In this document: one piece after another, positions 24,742 through 33,584 of the stretch
How the letters are laid out: each line of letters opens with the position of its first letter
Position numbering within the stretch: position 1 is the first letter of the stretch
Made by a program: the position numbers and the translations under genes
The notes under the pieces: model-generated
What the model saw: only the letters and a program-made list of their open reading frames with translations
The model's database searches: none
Told to the model about the DNA's origin: nothing
Origin: Micavibrio_C sp046294845
GTDB lineage: Bacteria; Pseudomonadota; Alphaproteobacteria; Micavibrionales; Micavibrionaceae
Length of the DNA: 64,000 nucleotides
Direction: 5' to 3'
Assembly (NCBI GenBank): GCA_046294845.1
Contig: JBKBNU010000001.1
Span: 2,294,001-2,358,000 of the forward strand

Positions 24742-26046
24742 TCAGGCAGCGAGGAACGGGTCCTGCATCAAGATGGTATCGTCACGCTCGGGTGATGTCG
24801 AAAGCAAGGTTACGGGTGCTTCGATCAACTCCTCAATCCGCCTTACATACTTGACAGCCGCTGCCGGTAAATCCACCCAGCTGCGCGCCCCTCTTGTGCT
24901 TTCCTGCCAGCCTTCCATAGTTTCGTAAATCGCAACCACTTCGGCCTGATCACGCTGGGAAGCCGGATAATGCTGAATTCTTTTCCCATCCAGCTCATAA
25001 CCGACACAAATCTTCAGCTCTTTCATGCCATCAAGAACATCCAGCTTGGTCAGGGCAATACCGTCTATACCGCCGACTTTGACAGCCTGACGAACCAGCA
25101 CCGCATCAAACCAGCCGCAGCGACGCTTGCGCCCTGTCACTGTACCGAATTCATGGCCGCGCTGGCCAAGCAGCTCGCCAACATCGTTTTGTTGCTCTGT
25201 CGGGAACGGACCGGAGCCCACACGGGTTGTATAGGCCTTGGTAATCCCCAGAACATAATTCACGGAGCGTGGCCCTACGCCGGAACCGGAAGCCGCATTA
25301 GCAGACACAGTATTGGAAGATGTCACATAGGGATATGTACCGTGATCCACATCAAGCATCGTACCTTGTGCACCTTCAAACAGCACACGCTCGCCTTTGA
25401 CGCGGGCTTGTTCCAGACGTTCCCAGACCACACCGGCAAATTGCAGAATACTGCCGCTAATCTGCATCAGATCATCATATACCTTTTGCGGGTCCATCGT
25501 GTCGGCCCCCAAGCCCGTCAACAGGGCATTATGGTGCATCATCAGACGCTCAAGCTTTTCTTTAAGCAGATCAGGATGGCGCAGATCACAAACACGGATC
25601 GCGCGACGGGCAACCTTATCTTCATAAGCAGGACCAATGCCGCGACCTGTTGTACCGATCGCTGTACCGCTTTTGGCAGAGCGTGCCGCTTCAAGTGCTT
25701 TATCTGTCGCTTGATGGATAGGCAGGATCAGTGTCGCGTTTTCGGCCAGCATCAGATTGTCAGGTGTAATCTCGACACCTTTGGTTTTGATCCCGTCAAT
25801 TTCCTTGAGCAAATGCCATGGATCGACAACAACGCCGTTACCTATAATCGAAAGCTTGCCGCCCCGCACCACACCGGAAGGCAGGAGGCTCAATTTGTAT
25901 TCAACCCCGTCAATCACCAGTGTATGACCCGCATTATGACCGCCTTGGAAGCGCACCACGACATCGGCGCGGCTGGACAGCCAGTCAACAATCTTGCCCT
26001 TGCCCTCGTCACCCCATTGGGAACCGATGACAGCTACATTACCCAT
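24742..26046 (-). CDS. purA: Adenylosuccinate synthetase
   Basis: 434 aa, full length. It makes adenylosuccinate from IMP, aspartate and GTP, the first committed step to AMP. The GTP/IMP loop GSQWGDEGKGK is at 8-18, with catalytic Asp13 and Lys17, and 'GGHNAGHT' is at 35-42. 'FEGAQGTMLDVDHGTYPYVTSS' and 'GVGPRSVNYVLGITKAYTTRVG' are also present. It is a single gene with its own terminator. Confidence 0.98.
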   Translation of the reverse strand: MGNVAVIGSQWGDEGKGKIVDWLSSRADVVVRFQGGHNAGHTLVIDGVEYKLSLLPSGVVRGGKLSIIGNGVVVDPWHLLKEIDGIKTKGVEITPDNLMLAENATLILPIHQATDKALEAARSAKSGTAIGTTGRGIGPAYEDKVARRAIRVCDLRHPDLLKEKLERLMMHHNALLTGLGADTMDPQKVYDDLMQISGSILQFAGVVWERLEQARVKGERVLFEGAQGTMLDVDHGTYPYVTSSNTVSANAASGSGVGPRSVNYVLGITKAYTTRVGSGPFPTEQQNDVGELLGQRGHEFGTVTGRKRRCGWFDAVLVRQAVKVGGIDGIALTKLDVLDGMKELKICVGYELDGKRIQHYPASQRDQAEVVAIYETMEGWQESTRGARSWVDLPAAAVKYVRRIEELIEAPVTLLSTSPERDDTILMQDPFLAA

Positions 26047-26194
26047 GACAATCTCCGTATTTTATTAGACCCCTGATATGTGCCGCAGGAAGCAAAAATG
26101 TTCAAGATAATTCAACGCTTTAGAAAAAAATTTCCATACTGACAAATCCTTAAGACATGTCTATTATGATCGGTTAACAGGGACAGAGAAGAAA

Positions 26195-27205
26195 ATGGAA
26201 ACGCTTTATCCGGAAACCGCACCACGCGAAACCGGCTTTCTTGATGTCGGGGACGGTCACCATCTCTATTACGAGCGCTTTGGCAACCCACAAGGAAAGC
26301 CCGTCATCTATCTTCATGGCGGCCCCGGTGGCGGTTGCAGCTTTGCCGAATACCGTATGTTCCATCCCGATCATTTCGATGTCCTTCTTTTTGACCAGCG
26401 CGGCAGCGGCAAAAGCACACCTTATGCTGCAACGAATGCAAACAGCATCGAAAGCCTTGTCGGCGATATCGAGAAATTCCGCCAGCATCTGGGTGTCCAG
26501 CAATGGCATGTCTGCGGGGGTTCCTGGGGATCGGCTCTGGCCATGTCCTACGCCGCAGCCCATCCCGATCGTGTCGAGCGCATGTTATTGCGCGGCATTT
26601 TCTTTGCCGAACATAAAGGGGCCATCCATATTACCGAAGCTCCGCATCTAACAGCCGACAAGCAAACTTCCTTCTATCAGGATTATATCGATCTGATCCC
26701 CGAGGATGAACGTTTGCGCGATGGTCTGACAAATGCCTATGCCAAACGCCTGAAAGCCGATGATCCGGCAACAGCCCTGGAAGCCGCCCGCCGCTTCTAT
26801 GTTTGGGATACGGCGATTGCCACATGGGAATTAAAACAGGACTGGATTGATGACGCCAATAAGGACCCGCAAAGCACATTGGCTCTTTCCAAAATATGGT
26901 TCCATTTTGTTGAAAACCATTTCAAGGATGAAAACCGTGATAGATTATTGCAAGCCATGTCAAAATTGACCGTACCGGTTGATATTATTCACGGCGCTGA
27001 CGACAAGATATGCCCCGTCCAGAATGCCTATGATTTGAACAGGTTTTGTAAGAACAGCACGTTGTTGGTCCCCACGTCCTGCGGACACTCGCAAGCCGAA
27101 CCGGCGTTGCTACAAGGCTTTATAGAGATCACCAATCGCTGGATGGTTGAAGATCTTAAAAAGAAAATTCAGGCCGACCCCCAGCCCAAACCCATCCTGC
27201 ATTAA
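26195..27205 (+). CDS. pip: Prolyl iminopeptidase (alpha/beta hydrolase, S33)
   Basis: 336 aa. It releases N-terminal proline from peptides. The oxyanion-hole motif HGGPGGG is at 41-47, 'DQRGSGKSTP' at 67-76, and nucleophile Ser110 sits in GGSWGS. The acid is in 'IHGADDKICP' (about 268) and the histidine in 'CGHSQAEP' (about 296). A helical cap lies between. The ATG follows ACAGGGACAGAGAAGAAA. It is divergent from purA with 148 bp between and ends at a terminator. Confidence 0.92.
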   Translation: METLYPETAPRETGFLDVGDGHHLYYERFGNPQGKPVIYLHGGPGGGCSFAEYRMFHPDHFDVLLFDQRGSGKSTPYAATNANSIESLVGDIEKFRQHLGVQQWHVCGGSWGSALAMSYAAAHPDRVERMLLRGIFFAEHKGAIHITEAPHLTADKQTSFYQDYIDLIPEDERLRDGLTNAYAKRLKADDPATALEAARRFYVWDTAIATWELKQDWIDDANKDPQSTLALSKIWFHFVENHFKDENRDRLLQAMSKLTVPVDIIHGADDKICPVQNAYDLNRFCKNSTLLVPTSCGHSQAEPALLQGFIEITNRWMVEDLKKKIQADPQPKPILH

Positions 27206-27220
27206 ATCTTGGCTTAAAAT

Positions 27221-27250
27221 AAAAAAGGCGATCGATGATGACCGCCTTTT
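27221..27250. terminator. Bidirectional terminator between pip and the ankyrin gene
   Basis: AAAAGGCG (27223-27230) pairs with CGCCTTTT (27243-27250), with A/T runs on both sides. It serves two convergent genes. Confidence 0.75.
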
Positions 27251-27274
27251 GTTCAAGACCAAAAACCTACTATC

Positions 27275-27550
27275 TTATGCAACCCTGCGTGTCTTGTTTG
27301 TATTCTCGTAGAAGTCTTGGGCGTCGATACCGCTCTTGTTGATATAAGCCAGCTGGTGGGCTGCAAGGAGTGTAGTGGCCGCATGAGCATGACCGGCAGA
27401 GGTCGCAATATTAAAGGCCGTCCAACCTTCCTCGTCACGGGCATCCACATCGGCACCACTCATGACCAGCAGTCTGATTTTGGAGCAATCGCCGTGGCGG
27501 GCAGCTTCGTGCAGTTGGGCATTCAAATCATCTTGGGTGATGTGCGGCAT
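27275..27550 (-). CDS. Small ankyrin-repeat protein
   Basis: 91 aa with no signal peptide, so probably cytoplasmic. It holds about two ankyrin repeats: 'LNAQLHEAARHGDCSKIRLLVMSGADVDARDEEGWTAFNIATSAGHAHAATTLLAAH'. The consensus D-x-x-G-x-T-A-x-x-x-A appears once clearly. The C-terminus 'DFYENTNKTRRVA' is polar. It is a protein-interaction module of unknown partner. It lies 100 bp downstream of glmM on the same strand and may be read through from it. Confidence 0.8.
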   Translation of the reverse strand: MPHITQDDLNAQLHEAARHGDCSKIRLLVMSGADVDARDEEGWTAFNIATSAGHAHAATTLLAAHQLAYINKSGIDAQDFYENTNKTRRVA

Positions 27551-27649
27551 GGTTTTTGTCTCTCAAATTGTCTTTTTATAAATTCCGTAAGATATTATGA
27601 AAAAGAAGCGTAAAAGTCAAGTTTTTACCCTGTTTACCTGCGACGCTGT

Positions 27650-29005
27650 TCAGGCCGCCTGCGCGATAGCCTCGCAAATACTTGAAACAACTTCTGAAAC
27701 CAGACCTTCATCCTCGCCTTCCGCCATGACACGGATTAGCGGTTCCGTACCTGACGGGCGGACCAGCACGCGGCCACTATCCCCCAGACGGGCCTGTGCG
27801 GCCTCAATCGCGGACTGCACTTTGGCATCACCCAAAGGCTGTGCGCCTTTCTCAAACTTTACATTCTGCAAGAGCTGCGGCAGCGGTTTGAACAGGTTGA
27901 GAACCTCGCTTGCGGGCTTACCGCTTTGGGCGATGACACTCAGCACCTGCAGGGCTGCCAGAAGACCATCACCCGTAGCGACCAAATCATCAAGAATGAT
28001 ATGGCCGGATTGTTCCCCGCCAAGATTGCAGCCTTCGGCTTTCATGGTTTCCACCACGTAACGATCACCGACTTGCGTGCGGTATAGCTTCAGACCCTGC
28101 TCTTTCAGGAAACGCTCCAGCCCCAGATTGGACATGACGGTCGCGACAACGCCGCTGCCTTTCAAATGGCCTGACTCTTTCTTGGTTTTGGCAATCAGCG
28201 CCAAAAGCTGGTCACCATCGATTTTACAACCCTTTTCATCAACCATGATCAGGCGGTCAGCATCACCATCCAAAGCCACGCCGAGATCGGCCTTGTTTTC
28301 CAGCACGGCCTTTTGCAACATATCGGTATGGGTAGCGCCACATTCCTTATTGATGTTAAAACCATTCGGATGAACGGAAAGGGGAATAACCTGTGCTTCC
28401 AGTTCATAAAGAAGTTGCGGTGCGGCCTTGTAGGCGGCCCCATTAGCACAATCGACAACAATCTTCATTCCGGAGAATGTCAGCGCGCGCGGCACACTGC
28501 GCTTTATATATTCAATATAGCGGCCTGTGGCATCATCAATACGGGTGGCGCGCCCGACCTTATCGCTCGCAGGAAGATAGGAGGTCAGGTCTTCATCGAG
28601 CAAACGTTCGATTTCCTGCTCCATCGCATCCGAAAGCTTATAACCGTCACTGCCGAAAATCTTGATACCGTTATCCTTGCTCAGGTTATGCGAAGCCGAA
28701 ATCATCACTCCGATATCGCAACGGAAAGTGCGGGTCAGGATTGATACAGCCGGTGTTGGTATAGGCCCCGTGAACAAAACATCCATACCCATCGCTTCAA
28801 AGCCTGCGGCCATGGCCTGTTCAAGCATATAACAGGAGCGGCGCGTATCTTTGCCGATGATGACACGCTTTTGATCGAGGCCGCCTTGTGACTGTCCCAA
28901 GGCGTAGGCTGTGGCCATAGCCACCTTCAGAGCCATATCGGCTGTCATGGGAAACTTGTTGGCTTCGCCACGAATACCGTCAGTTCCGAAATATTTGCGT
29001 GTCAT
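27650..29005 (-). CDS. glmM: Phosphoglucosamine mutase
   Basis: 451 aa from the ATG at 29005; a GTG three codons upstream is less likely. It converts glucosamine-6-phosphate to glucosamine-1-phosphate for UDP-GlcNAc, peptidoglycan and LPS synthesis. The N-terminus is 'MTRKYFGTDGIRGEAN'. The active phosphoserine loop ISASHN is near residue 100, the metal loop 'DGDADR' near 240, the sugar loop 'GGEQSGH' near 325, and the phosphate-binding end 'RPSGTEPLIRVM' near 420. In many alphaproteobacteria glmM follows ftsH and folP. Here ftsH is 2.5 kb upstream with unrelated genes between. Confidence 0.97.
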   Translation of the reverse strand: MTRKYFGTDGIRGEANKFPMTADMALKVAMATAYALGQSQGGLDQKRVIIGKDTRRSCYMLEQAMAAGFEAMGMDVLFTGPIPTPAVSILTRTFRCDIGVMISASHNLSKDNGIKIFGSDGYKLSDAMEQEIERLLDEDLTSYLPASDKVGRATRIDDATGRYIEYIKRSVPRALTFSGMKIVVDCANGAAYKAAPQLLYELEAQVIPLSVHPNGFNINKECGATHTDMLQKAVLENKADLGVALDGDADRLIMVDEKGCKIDGDQLLALIAKTKKESGHLKGSGVVATVMSNLGLERFLKEQGLKLYRTQVGDRYVVETMKAEGCNLGGEQSGHIILDDLVATGDGLLAALQVLSVIAQSGKPASEVLNLFKPLPQLLQNVKFEKGAQPLGDAKVQSAIEAAQARLGDSGRVLVRPSGTEPLIRVMAEGEDEGLVSEVVSSICEAIAQAA

Positions 29006-29227
29006 GCTCTGCACTCTTGTTCTTTGAAAACCCTTATATATCAGGGATTTTACCCCATAAAAGCAAAATCACCAGATTTTACCGATTGCGCTTGACTCCG
29101 CATGTATAGATCAAGTAAAAATAAAGTAACAGATAAAAGATCTGAATATAGATCGATAAAAAACCTCTCAAACGAGAGCAACCTGTTTGTAATTTAAGTA
29201 CAAACACAGCAAGAGGGAGTACAAAAA

Positions 29228-29269
29228 ATGATCTGCATCCTCTTTCAAGAGTTTCTTGAACGGCTCTAG
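29228..29269 (+). CDS. Possible 13-aa leader peptide
   Basis: ATG at 29228 follows GAGGGAG (29213-29219) at ideal spacing and encodes MICILFQEFLERL. Inside the ORF TTCAAGA-GTT-TCTTGAA (29244-29260) forms a perfect 7-bp hairpin. It could be a regulatory leader or a small membrane peptide; too short to be certain. Confidence 0.3.
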   Translation: MICILFQEFLERL

Positions 29270-29422
29270 CCCTCCCTTTATCACCTCTGGTTTAATCAGG
29301 CACAAAGCGTAATAACGCTTATGGGACCTTATTTACCTGCGGCTATCCCCCAGCGGGAAAGCGCTACGGGACAGGTTTGTCCGGACCAGACCTAAAGGGA
29401 CAATCACAATACAGTATTACTT

Positions 29423-29469
29423 AAGTATTTATTCTTTTTACTTGTAAAAAGAAGCACAAATACTTTTCC
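29423..29469 (+). terminator. AT-rich stem-loop, possible terminator/attenuator
   Basis: AAGTATTT (29423-29430) with AAATACTT (29458-29465), and the inner TTCTTTTTA with TAAAAAGAA, make a long imperfect stem ending in TTTT. It lies 115 bp before the lipoprotein gene. Confidence 0.4.
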
Positions 29470-29581
29470 CCGAATTTGCGGCACGCAGAAAACCGCAAAA
29501 ATGACGGCTGGCATGGTGCCGCCGCCAGAGAAGAACTGCACCTAAAAACAAGAAAGACGATCCCCCAAGGAGAACACCATA

Positions 29582-30232
29582 ATGCTGATGAACATGACAA
29601 CCCTGAACAAGCCCGTTGCCGGCCTGTTGACCGCGATATTTCTGGCCAGCGCCTTAACAGGCTGCGGCGAATCCGACTTTGATATCGCCCGTAAACCGGA
29701 TCTGGTTGATCGTGCTGTTGCGACAGCTATGGCCAAATGTGATACGCAAGACAGCAGGCCGCAACAAATCCCTTACGAAAGCCGTTTGCGCCAAGCCCTG
29801 GCCGAAGCCGACTCTGCCACATTGGACAGGTTGCATGATGAAGGTGTGACAGTATGTCTGGACCAGCGCCTCAAGGAGGGTGACTACGGCTTCTGGGATA
29901 AAGAGATAAAAGGAATCTACTATCCATCAGAAAAGGTTATGTCGCTATGGGACAACGGGCGCTATCCTCAGGATCAAAGCTGGTATGAAACCAAGGTAAC
30001 AACACGAAGCGGGATATCACTCGACCGCTTTGCCTCGGAAGTAATCAGCGAAAAGGGCATGAACGATATGCAGATTGGCGCCACGTATAGCTGCGGTAAA
30101 GGTTGCATTACATGGCACTGGAAGAATGCCGGCAAGTTTACTGACGAACTTGCGCAGAATCCTGACTTTATGAAGGCTCCGGTAGCACCTCAGGCACAGC
30201 CTGTTAGCAGATACCAAACAGCCGCGCTGTGA
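29582..30232 (+). CDS. Putative lipoprotein, unknown function
   Basis: 216 aa; the start is fixed by CCAAGGAGAACACCATA upstream. A signal segment with lipobox ALTGC (Cys at about 28) is followed by a soluble domain with five further Cys (two in 'CDTQ' and 'VCLDQ', two in 'YSCGKGCITWHW'). The sequence 'DNGRYPQDQSWYETKVTTRSG' and a Pro/Gln-rich tail follow. No family is recognised. It stands alone between glmM and ftsH, pointing toward two thioredoxin-fold genes. Its Cys content and these neighbours hint at, but do not prove, disulfide chemistry in the periplasm. Confidence 0.75.
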   Translation: MLMNMTTLNKPVAGLLTAIFLASALTGCGESDFDIARKPDLVDRAVATAMAKCDTQDSRPQQIPYESRLRQALAEADSATLDRLHDEGVTVCLDQRLKEGDYGFWDKEIKGIYYPSEKVMSLWDNGRYPQDQSWYETKVTTRSGISLDRFASEVISEKGMNDMQIGATYSCGKGCITWHWKNAGKFTDELAQNPDFMKAPVAPQAQPVSRYQTAAL

Positions 30233-30275
30233 TTACGACTGCTCTGTTTTTAACACCCGTCCTATAAACTCTCCC

Positions 30276-30304
30276 ACGGGGCCTTGATCAGGCTCCGTCT
30301 TTCT
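30276..30304 (+). terminator. Terminator after the lipoprotein gene
   Basis: ACGGGGCCT (30276-30284) pairs with AGGCTCCGT (30290-30298), one mismatch, followed by CTTTCTTT. Confidence 0.6.
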
Positions 30305-30871
30305 TTAGGGATGCGGGACAACAGGGGCGGTAGCAGGAGGCTCATAACGATCAAGGATACTCACCTCGCCTATAGCAAGGGCATGGGCCATTTCCATGTA
30401 ATCAAGCACCATATAGGGATCGGTTGAAATCCCTTTTGACTCGTGAATTTTCTCACCATTATAAAAAACATGAAGTCTTGCCTGCGCTGCCGGATCGCTC
30501 TGCTGCAAAAGAGCGGCAGCTTCGGGATTTTGCTCGGCGTTCAGCTCATATATCGCAAAGCCCGCATGAACCTTTTTCATCAGGCCATAGCGTGCTTCTT
30601 CCAAAGCATTCATAACACCGGCACAAGAAGGGCACTCCTGACGGCGCAAAACCACAACCAGAAGATTATCCTTGGAGTACGTCTCAATGTTCTGGCGGAA
30701 GGTATCTGCGTTTAAAGGCTGATGCACGATTTTCGTCATAACAGCAGGCGCTCCTTCATATTCGGGGATACCCTGCGGATAAAGTGCGCTGAGGGCTGCG
30801 CTGCCGTATGATAAAATGGACACCACCCCCAAGGCGGCAATCTTGAATGAATCCGGAAGATGTTCCAGCAC
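30305..30871 (-). CDS. Exported thioredoxin-fold protein with CPSC motif
   Basis: 188 aa. A hydrophobic segment at about 9-28 (FKIAALGVVSILSYGSAALS) acts as signal or anchor. The segment 'LLVVVLRRQECPSCAGVMNALEEARY' (about 70-95) gives beta-strand, CxxC and helix as in thioredoxin-like proteins, with 'RLHVFYNGEKIHESKG' as the later strand/turn. The usual cis-Pro is not obvious, so a redox role is likely but unproven. It lies 73 bp downstream of a second thioredoxin-like gene on the same strand. Confidence 0.65.
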   Translation of the reverse strand: MLEHLPDSFKIAALGVVSILSYGSAALSALYPQGIPEYEGAPAVMTKIVHQPLNADTFRQNIETYSKDNLLVVVLRRQECPSCAGVMNALEEARYGLMKKVHAGFAIYELNAEQNPEAAALLQQSDPAAQARLHVFYNGEKIHESKGISTDPYMVLDYMEMAHALAIGEVSILDRYEPPATAPVVPHP

Positions 30872-30944
30872 GGTCTTTAATCCCTGTTATTGTTATTGTT
30901 GTTCTTATTATTATTTTTAATGTTAATTTTTTTAGGCTTAGTGC

Positions 30945-31412
30945 TCAGGGCTTCAATGTTGGAGCCTGCTGTGCTTTCACAAAATTATTCAGATCACGCA
31001 AATAGCGAGTCATTTCATCCGTATTTTTGATGACACCCATAAATTTGTAATCCTGCTGCCAGCCATCGGCATAAACAAAACTTTGCGGTGTTGCTACCAC
31101 AGCCAGATTGGCCTTTGTGACTTTGGGATATTTATCAATATCAACCCCCATCACCACAACATTGACACCCGGTTGCTTGCGGATTTCAGCCATCTGCCCA
31201 AAGAGATATTTGCACGGGCCACACCATGTTGCATGGAATACATTCAACACCACAGCGTTACGGGAGCGGATTTCAATAGCTTCGGAAAAACTCGCCGGGT
31301 TATCAGGGCCGTTATACTCTTCTACAAAAGATTGATCGGCAGCCTGTGCACCCAAGGGCAACGCCAAGGCGGCCGTGGCCAGAAAAGCTTTGAGCAAAGA
31401 ACGACGGTTCAT
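30945..31412 (-). CDS. Exported thioredoxin family protein
   Basis: 155 aa from the ATG at 31412, chosen because AAAAGGTG lies just upstream and the protein then opens with a signal peptide (MNRRSLLKAFLATAALALPL, cleavage near AQA-AD). The catalytic motif WCGPCK sits at about residue 63. 'VATPQSFVYADGW' carries the cis-Pro, so a full thioredoxin fold is present. It is a periplasmic thiol-disulfide oxidoreductase or reductase. It lies between ftsH and the CPSC protein, with the ftsH terminator in front of it. Confidence 0.85.
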   Translation of the reverse strand: MNRRSLLKAFLATAALALPLGAQAADQSFVEEYNGPDNPASFSEAIEIRSRNAVVLNVFHATWCGPCKYLFGQMAEIRKQPGVNVVVMGVDIDKYPKVTKANLAVVATPQSFVYADGWQQDYKFMGVIKNTDEMTRYLRDLNNFVKAQQAPTLKP

Positions 31413-31522
31413 CGGTACACCTTTTAAGCGCGGGCGGGCAGCTTTAACATTTCTGCCCCCATCCGCAAATTTCATTAAATTCCTTGGGCCAGACCCTACA
31501 CCACTGATAATAATTATGTCAA

Positions 31523-31549
31523 TAAAATCAGGGGCCCGCAGGCCCCTGA
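31523..31549 (-). terminator. Terminator downstream of ftsH
   Basis: TCAGGGGCC (31528-31536) pairs perfectly with GGCCCCTGA (31541-31549), and the minus-strand product continues TTTTATT. Confidence 0.85.
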
Positions 31550-31578
31550 AATCAAAGCTTTTTTGCTGTAGGCGGGCT

Positions 31579-33498
31579 TTAAGCCCCTTGCGGGATCTCT
31601 CCACCACCAAAGTTACCGGATTTCGGCACAGAGGAATGGGGCTTGCCGTCATCGGCACCCAAATTATCATCAATACGGATAATCGGCTCGCCACGGATCA
31701 AACCACGAATTTCATCACCAGTCAGCGTTTCATATTCGAGCAACGCCTTGGCCAGTTTATGCAACTGATCGATATAGGTAGTCAGAATGTACTTGGCCTT
31801 GTTATAGCCCTCCTCGACGATCTGGCGCACTTCCGCATCTACAAGCTTCGCCGTTTCATCCGACATGTTTTTGGTTTGGGTAACTGAGTGACCCAGGAAA
31901 ACTTCTTCCTGATCGGATACATAGCGCAAGGGACCCAGCTTATCGGACATACCCCATTCGGTCACCATGCGGCGGGCCATATTTGTGGCCATCGAGATAT
32001 CGCTGGAAGCACCGGTTGTTACCTTGTCATAGCCGAAGATAATTTCTTCTGCCAGACGACCACCCATAGCCACGGCCAAATCGGCTTTCAGCTTGGCGCG
32101 GGAAAGGGAAACACGGTCACCTTCAGGCAAACGCATCACCATACCCAAGGCACGGCCACGCGGAATAATCGTCGCCTTGTGGATCGGATCGGACTCTTCC
32201 AGATGGATTGCCACAATGGCGTGTCCAGCCTCGTGATAGGCAGTGAGTTTCTTCTCGTCCTCGGACATCACCATGGATTTGCGCTCTGCACCCATCATGA
32301 CTTTGTCTTTGGCCTCTTCAAAATCTTCCATCCCGACAACACGCTTGCTGCGGCGGGCTGCCAGCAAAGCGGCCTCGTTGACAAGATTGGCAAGATCAGC
32401 ACCGGAGAATCCCGGTGTACCGCGTGCAATCGTCAAAGCTTCTACATTTTTTGCCAAAGGTACTTTCTTCATGTGGACGCTTAAGATTCTTTCGCGGCCC
32501 TTCACATCCGGCAACGGTACAACGATCTGGCGATCAAAACGGCCCGGACGCAACAAAGCAGGATCAAGAACATCAGGACGGTTTGTAGCCGCCAGAATAA
32601 TCACACCTTCATTGGCTTCGAAACCATCCATTTCAACCAGCAACTGGTTGAGGGTTTGTTCGCGTTCATCGTTACCGCCACCCAGACCGGCACCACGGTG
32701 ACGACCCACAGCATCGATCTCGTCAATAAAGACGATACATGGCGCATTCTTTTTCGCCTGTTCGAACATGTCGCGAACACGGGAAGCACCCACACCCACA
32801 AACATTTCAACAAAGTCGGAACCAGAAATAGTGAAGAACGGTACATTGGCCTCGCCGGCAACAGCGCGGGCAATCAATGTCTTACCAGTACCGGGGGAAC
32901 CCACCAGCAAGGCACCACGCGGGATTTTACCGCCCAGACGCTGGAATTTTTGCGGGTCTTTCAGGAACTCAACAATTTCCTGCAATTCAACCTTGGCCTC
33001 ATCAATACCGGCAACATCTTCGAATGTCACACGGCCCTGGGCTTCGGTCAGCATACGGGCGCGGGATTTACCAAAACCGAGCGCACCGCCCCCGCCTTTG
33101 GATTGCATCTGGCGCATAAAGAAAATCCACACACCGATCAGCAGGAGCATCGGGAACCATGACAGGAACAGACCAAGCGCACTGATTTTTTCGGGATCGG
33201 GTTGTTCAGCCGTAATACGCACACCCGTACCGTTCAAACGCTCAACCACGTTTTCATTATTGGGGATCAGGACCTTGAATTCTTTACCCGTACCCGAGAA
33301 ATGACCATAAACTTCCTGTCCCTTGATCGTGACATCGGTGATACGGCCGCCGGAAGCTTCCGCCATGAAATCGCTATAGGCCATGACCTCACCTGTGCCC
33401 GTGGCCGCATGCTGCGTCCCCTGAAACACATTGAACATGAACATCAACAGGATGCCGATAGCCATCCAGAACATTAGGTTGCGACCGAAATTATTCAC
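31579..33498 (-). CDS. ftsH: ATP-dependent zinc metalloprotease FtsH
   Basis: 639 aa. Two membrane helices (about 5-20 and 108-128) flank a periplasmic domain. The AAA+ domain has Walker A GSPGTGKT (about 205), Walker B 'CIVFIDEID', and the second region of homology 'ATNRPDVLDPALLRPGRFDR'. The M41 protease domain has the zinc motif HEAGH (about 424). It degrades misfolded membrane proteins and regulators such as LpxC. It is preceded by tilS, the standard alphaproteobacterial order. Confidence 0.98.
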   Translation of the reverse strand: MNNFGRNLMFWMAIGILLMFMFNVFQGTQHAATGTGEVMAYSDFMAEASGGRITDVTIKGQEVYGHFSGTGKEFKVLIPNNENVVERLNGTGVRITAEQPDPEKISALGLFLSWFPMLLLIGVWIFFMRQMQSKGGGGALGFGKSRARMLTEAQGRVTFEDVAGIDEAKVELQEIVEFLKDPQKFQRLGGKIPRGALLVGSPGTGKTLIARAVAGEANVPFFTISGSDFVEMFVGVGASRVRDMFEQAKKNAPCIVFIDEIDAVGRHRGAGLGGGNDEREQTLNQLLVEMDGFEANEGVIILAATNRPDVLDPALLRPGRFDRQIVVPLPDVKGRERILSVHMKKVPLAKNVEALTIARGTPGFSGADLANLVNEAALLAARRSKRVVGMEDFEEAKDKVMMGAERKSMVMSEDEKKLTAYHEAGHAIVAIHLEESDPIHKATIIPRGRALGMVMRLPEGDRVSLSRAKLKADLAVAMGGRLAEEIIFGYDKVTTGASSDISMATNMARRMVTEWGMSDKLGPLRYVSDQEEVFLGHSVTQTKNMSDETAKLVDAEVRQIVEEGYNKAKYILTTYIDQLHKLAKALLEYETLTGDEIRGLIRGEPIIRIDDNLGADDGKPHSSVPKSGNFGGGEIPQGA

Positions 33499-33584
33499 GG
33501 TAAAAACGCCTTCTCTTTAAAAGCTCAAAACAACGAAGTTAATTTATAAAACATTTAAGCCGTTTATCCAAGTAAACAAGGGAC

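Larger units (their letters stand above)
29006..29581. other. 576-bp interval with a short ORF, hairpins and an AT-rich terminator-like stem
   Basis: It holds the glmM promoter region (minus strand) and, on the plus strand, a possible leader unit. That unit has the hairpins CTCTC/GAGAG (about 29165-29177) and TGTTTGTA/TACAAACA (about 29183-29207), a 13-codon ORF with a good ribosome site, further short hairpins, and a stem-loop at 29423-29465. The remainder to 29581 carries AAGGAG for the next gene. Confidence 0.5.

Noticed and set aside
24970..26076. 368-codon open frame on the plus strand
   Set aside because: It lies antisense to purA, is rich in Cys/His/Thr, and has no domain; a shadow of codon bias.
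30945..31694. Thioredoxin gene starting at 31694 with a 94-residue N-terminal extension
   Set aside because: The extension crosses the ftsH terminator and has no signal. The ATG at 31412 has AAAAGGTG and starts a proper signal peptide.
31888..33304. Several plus-strand frames of 90-200 codons
   Set aside because: All are antisense to ftsH, which is complete and conserved.
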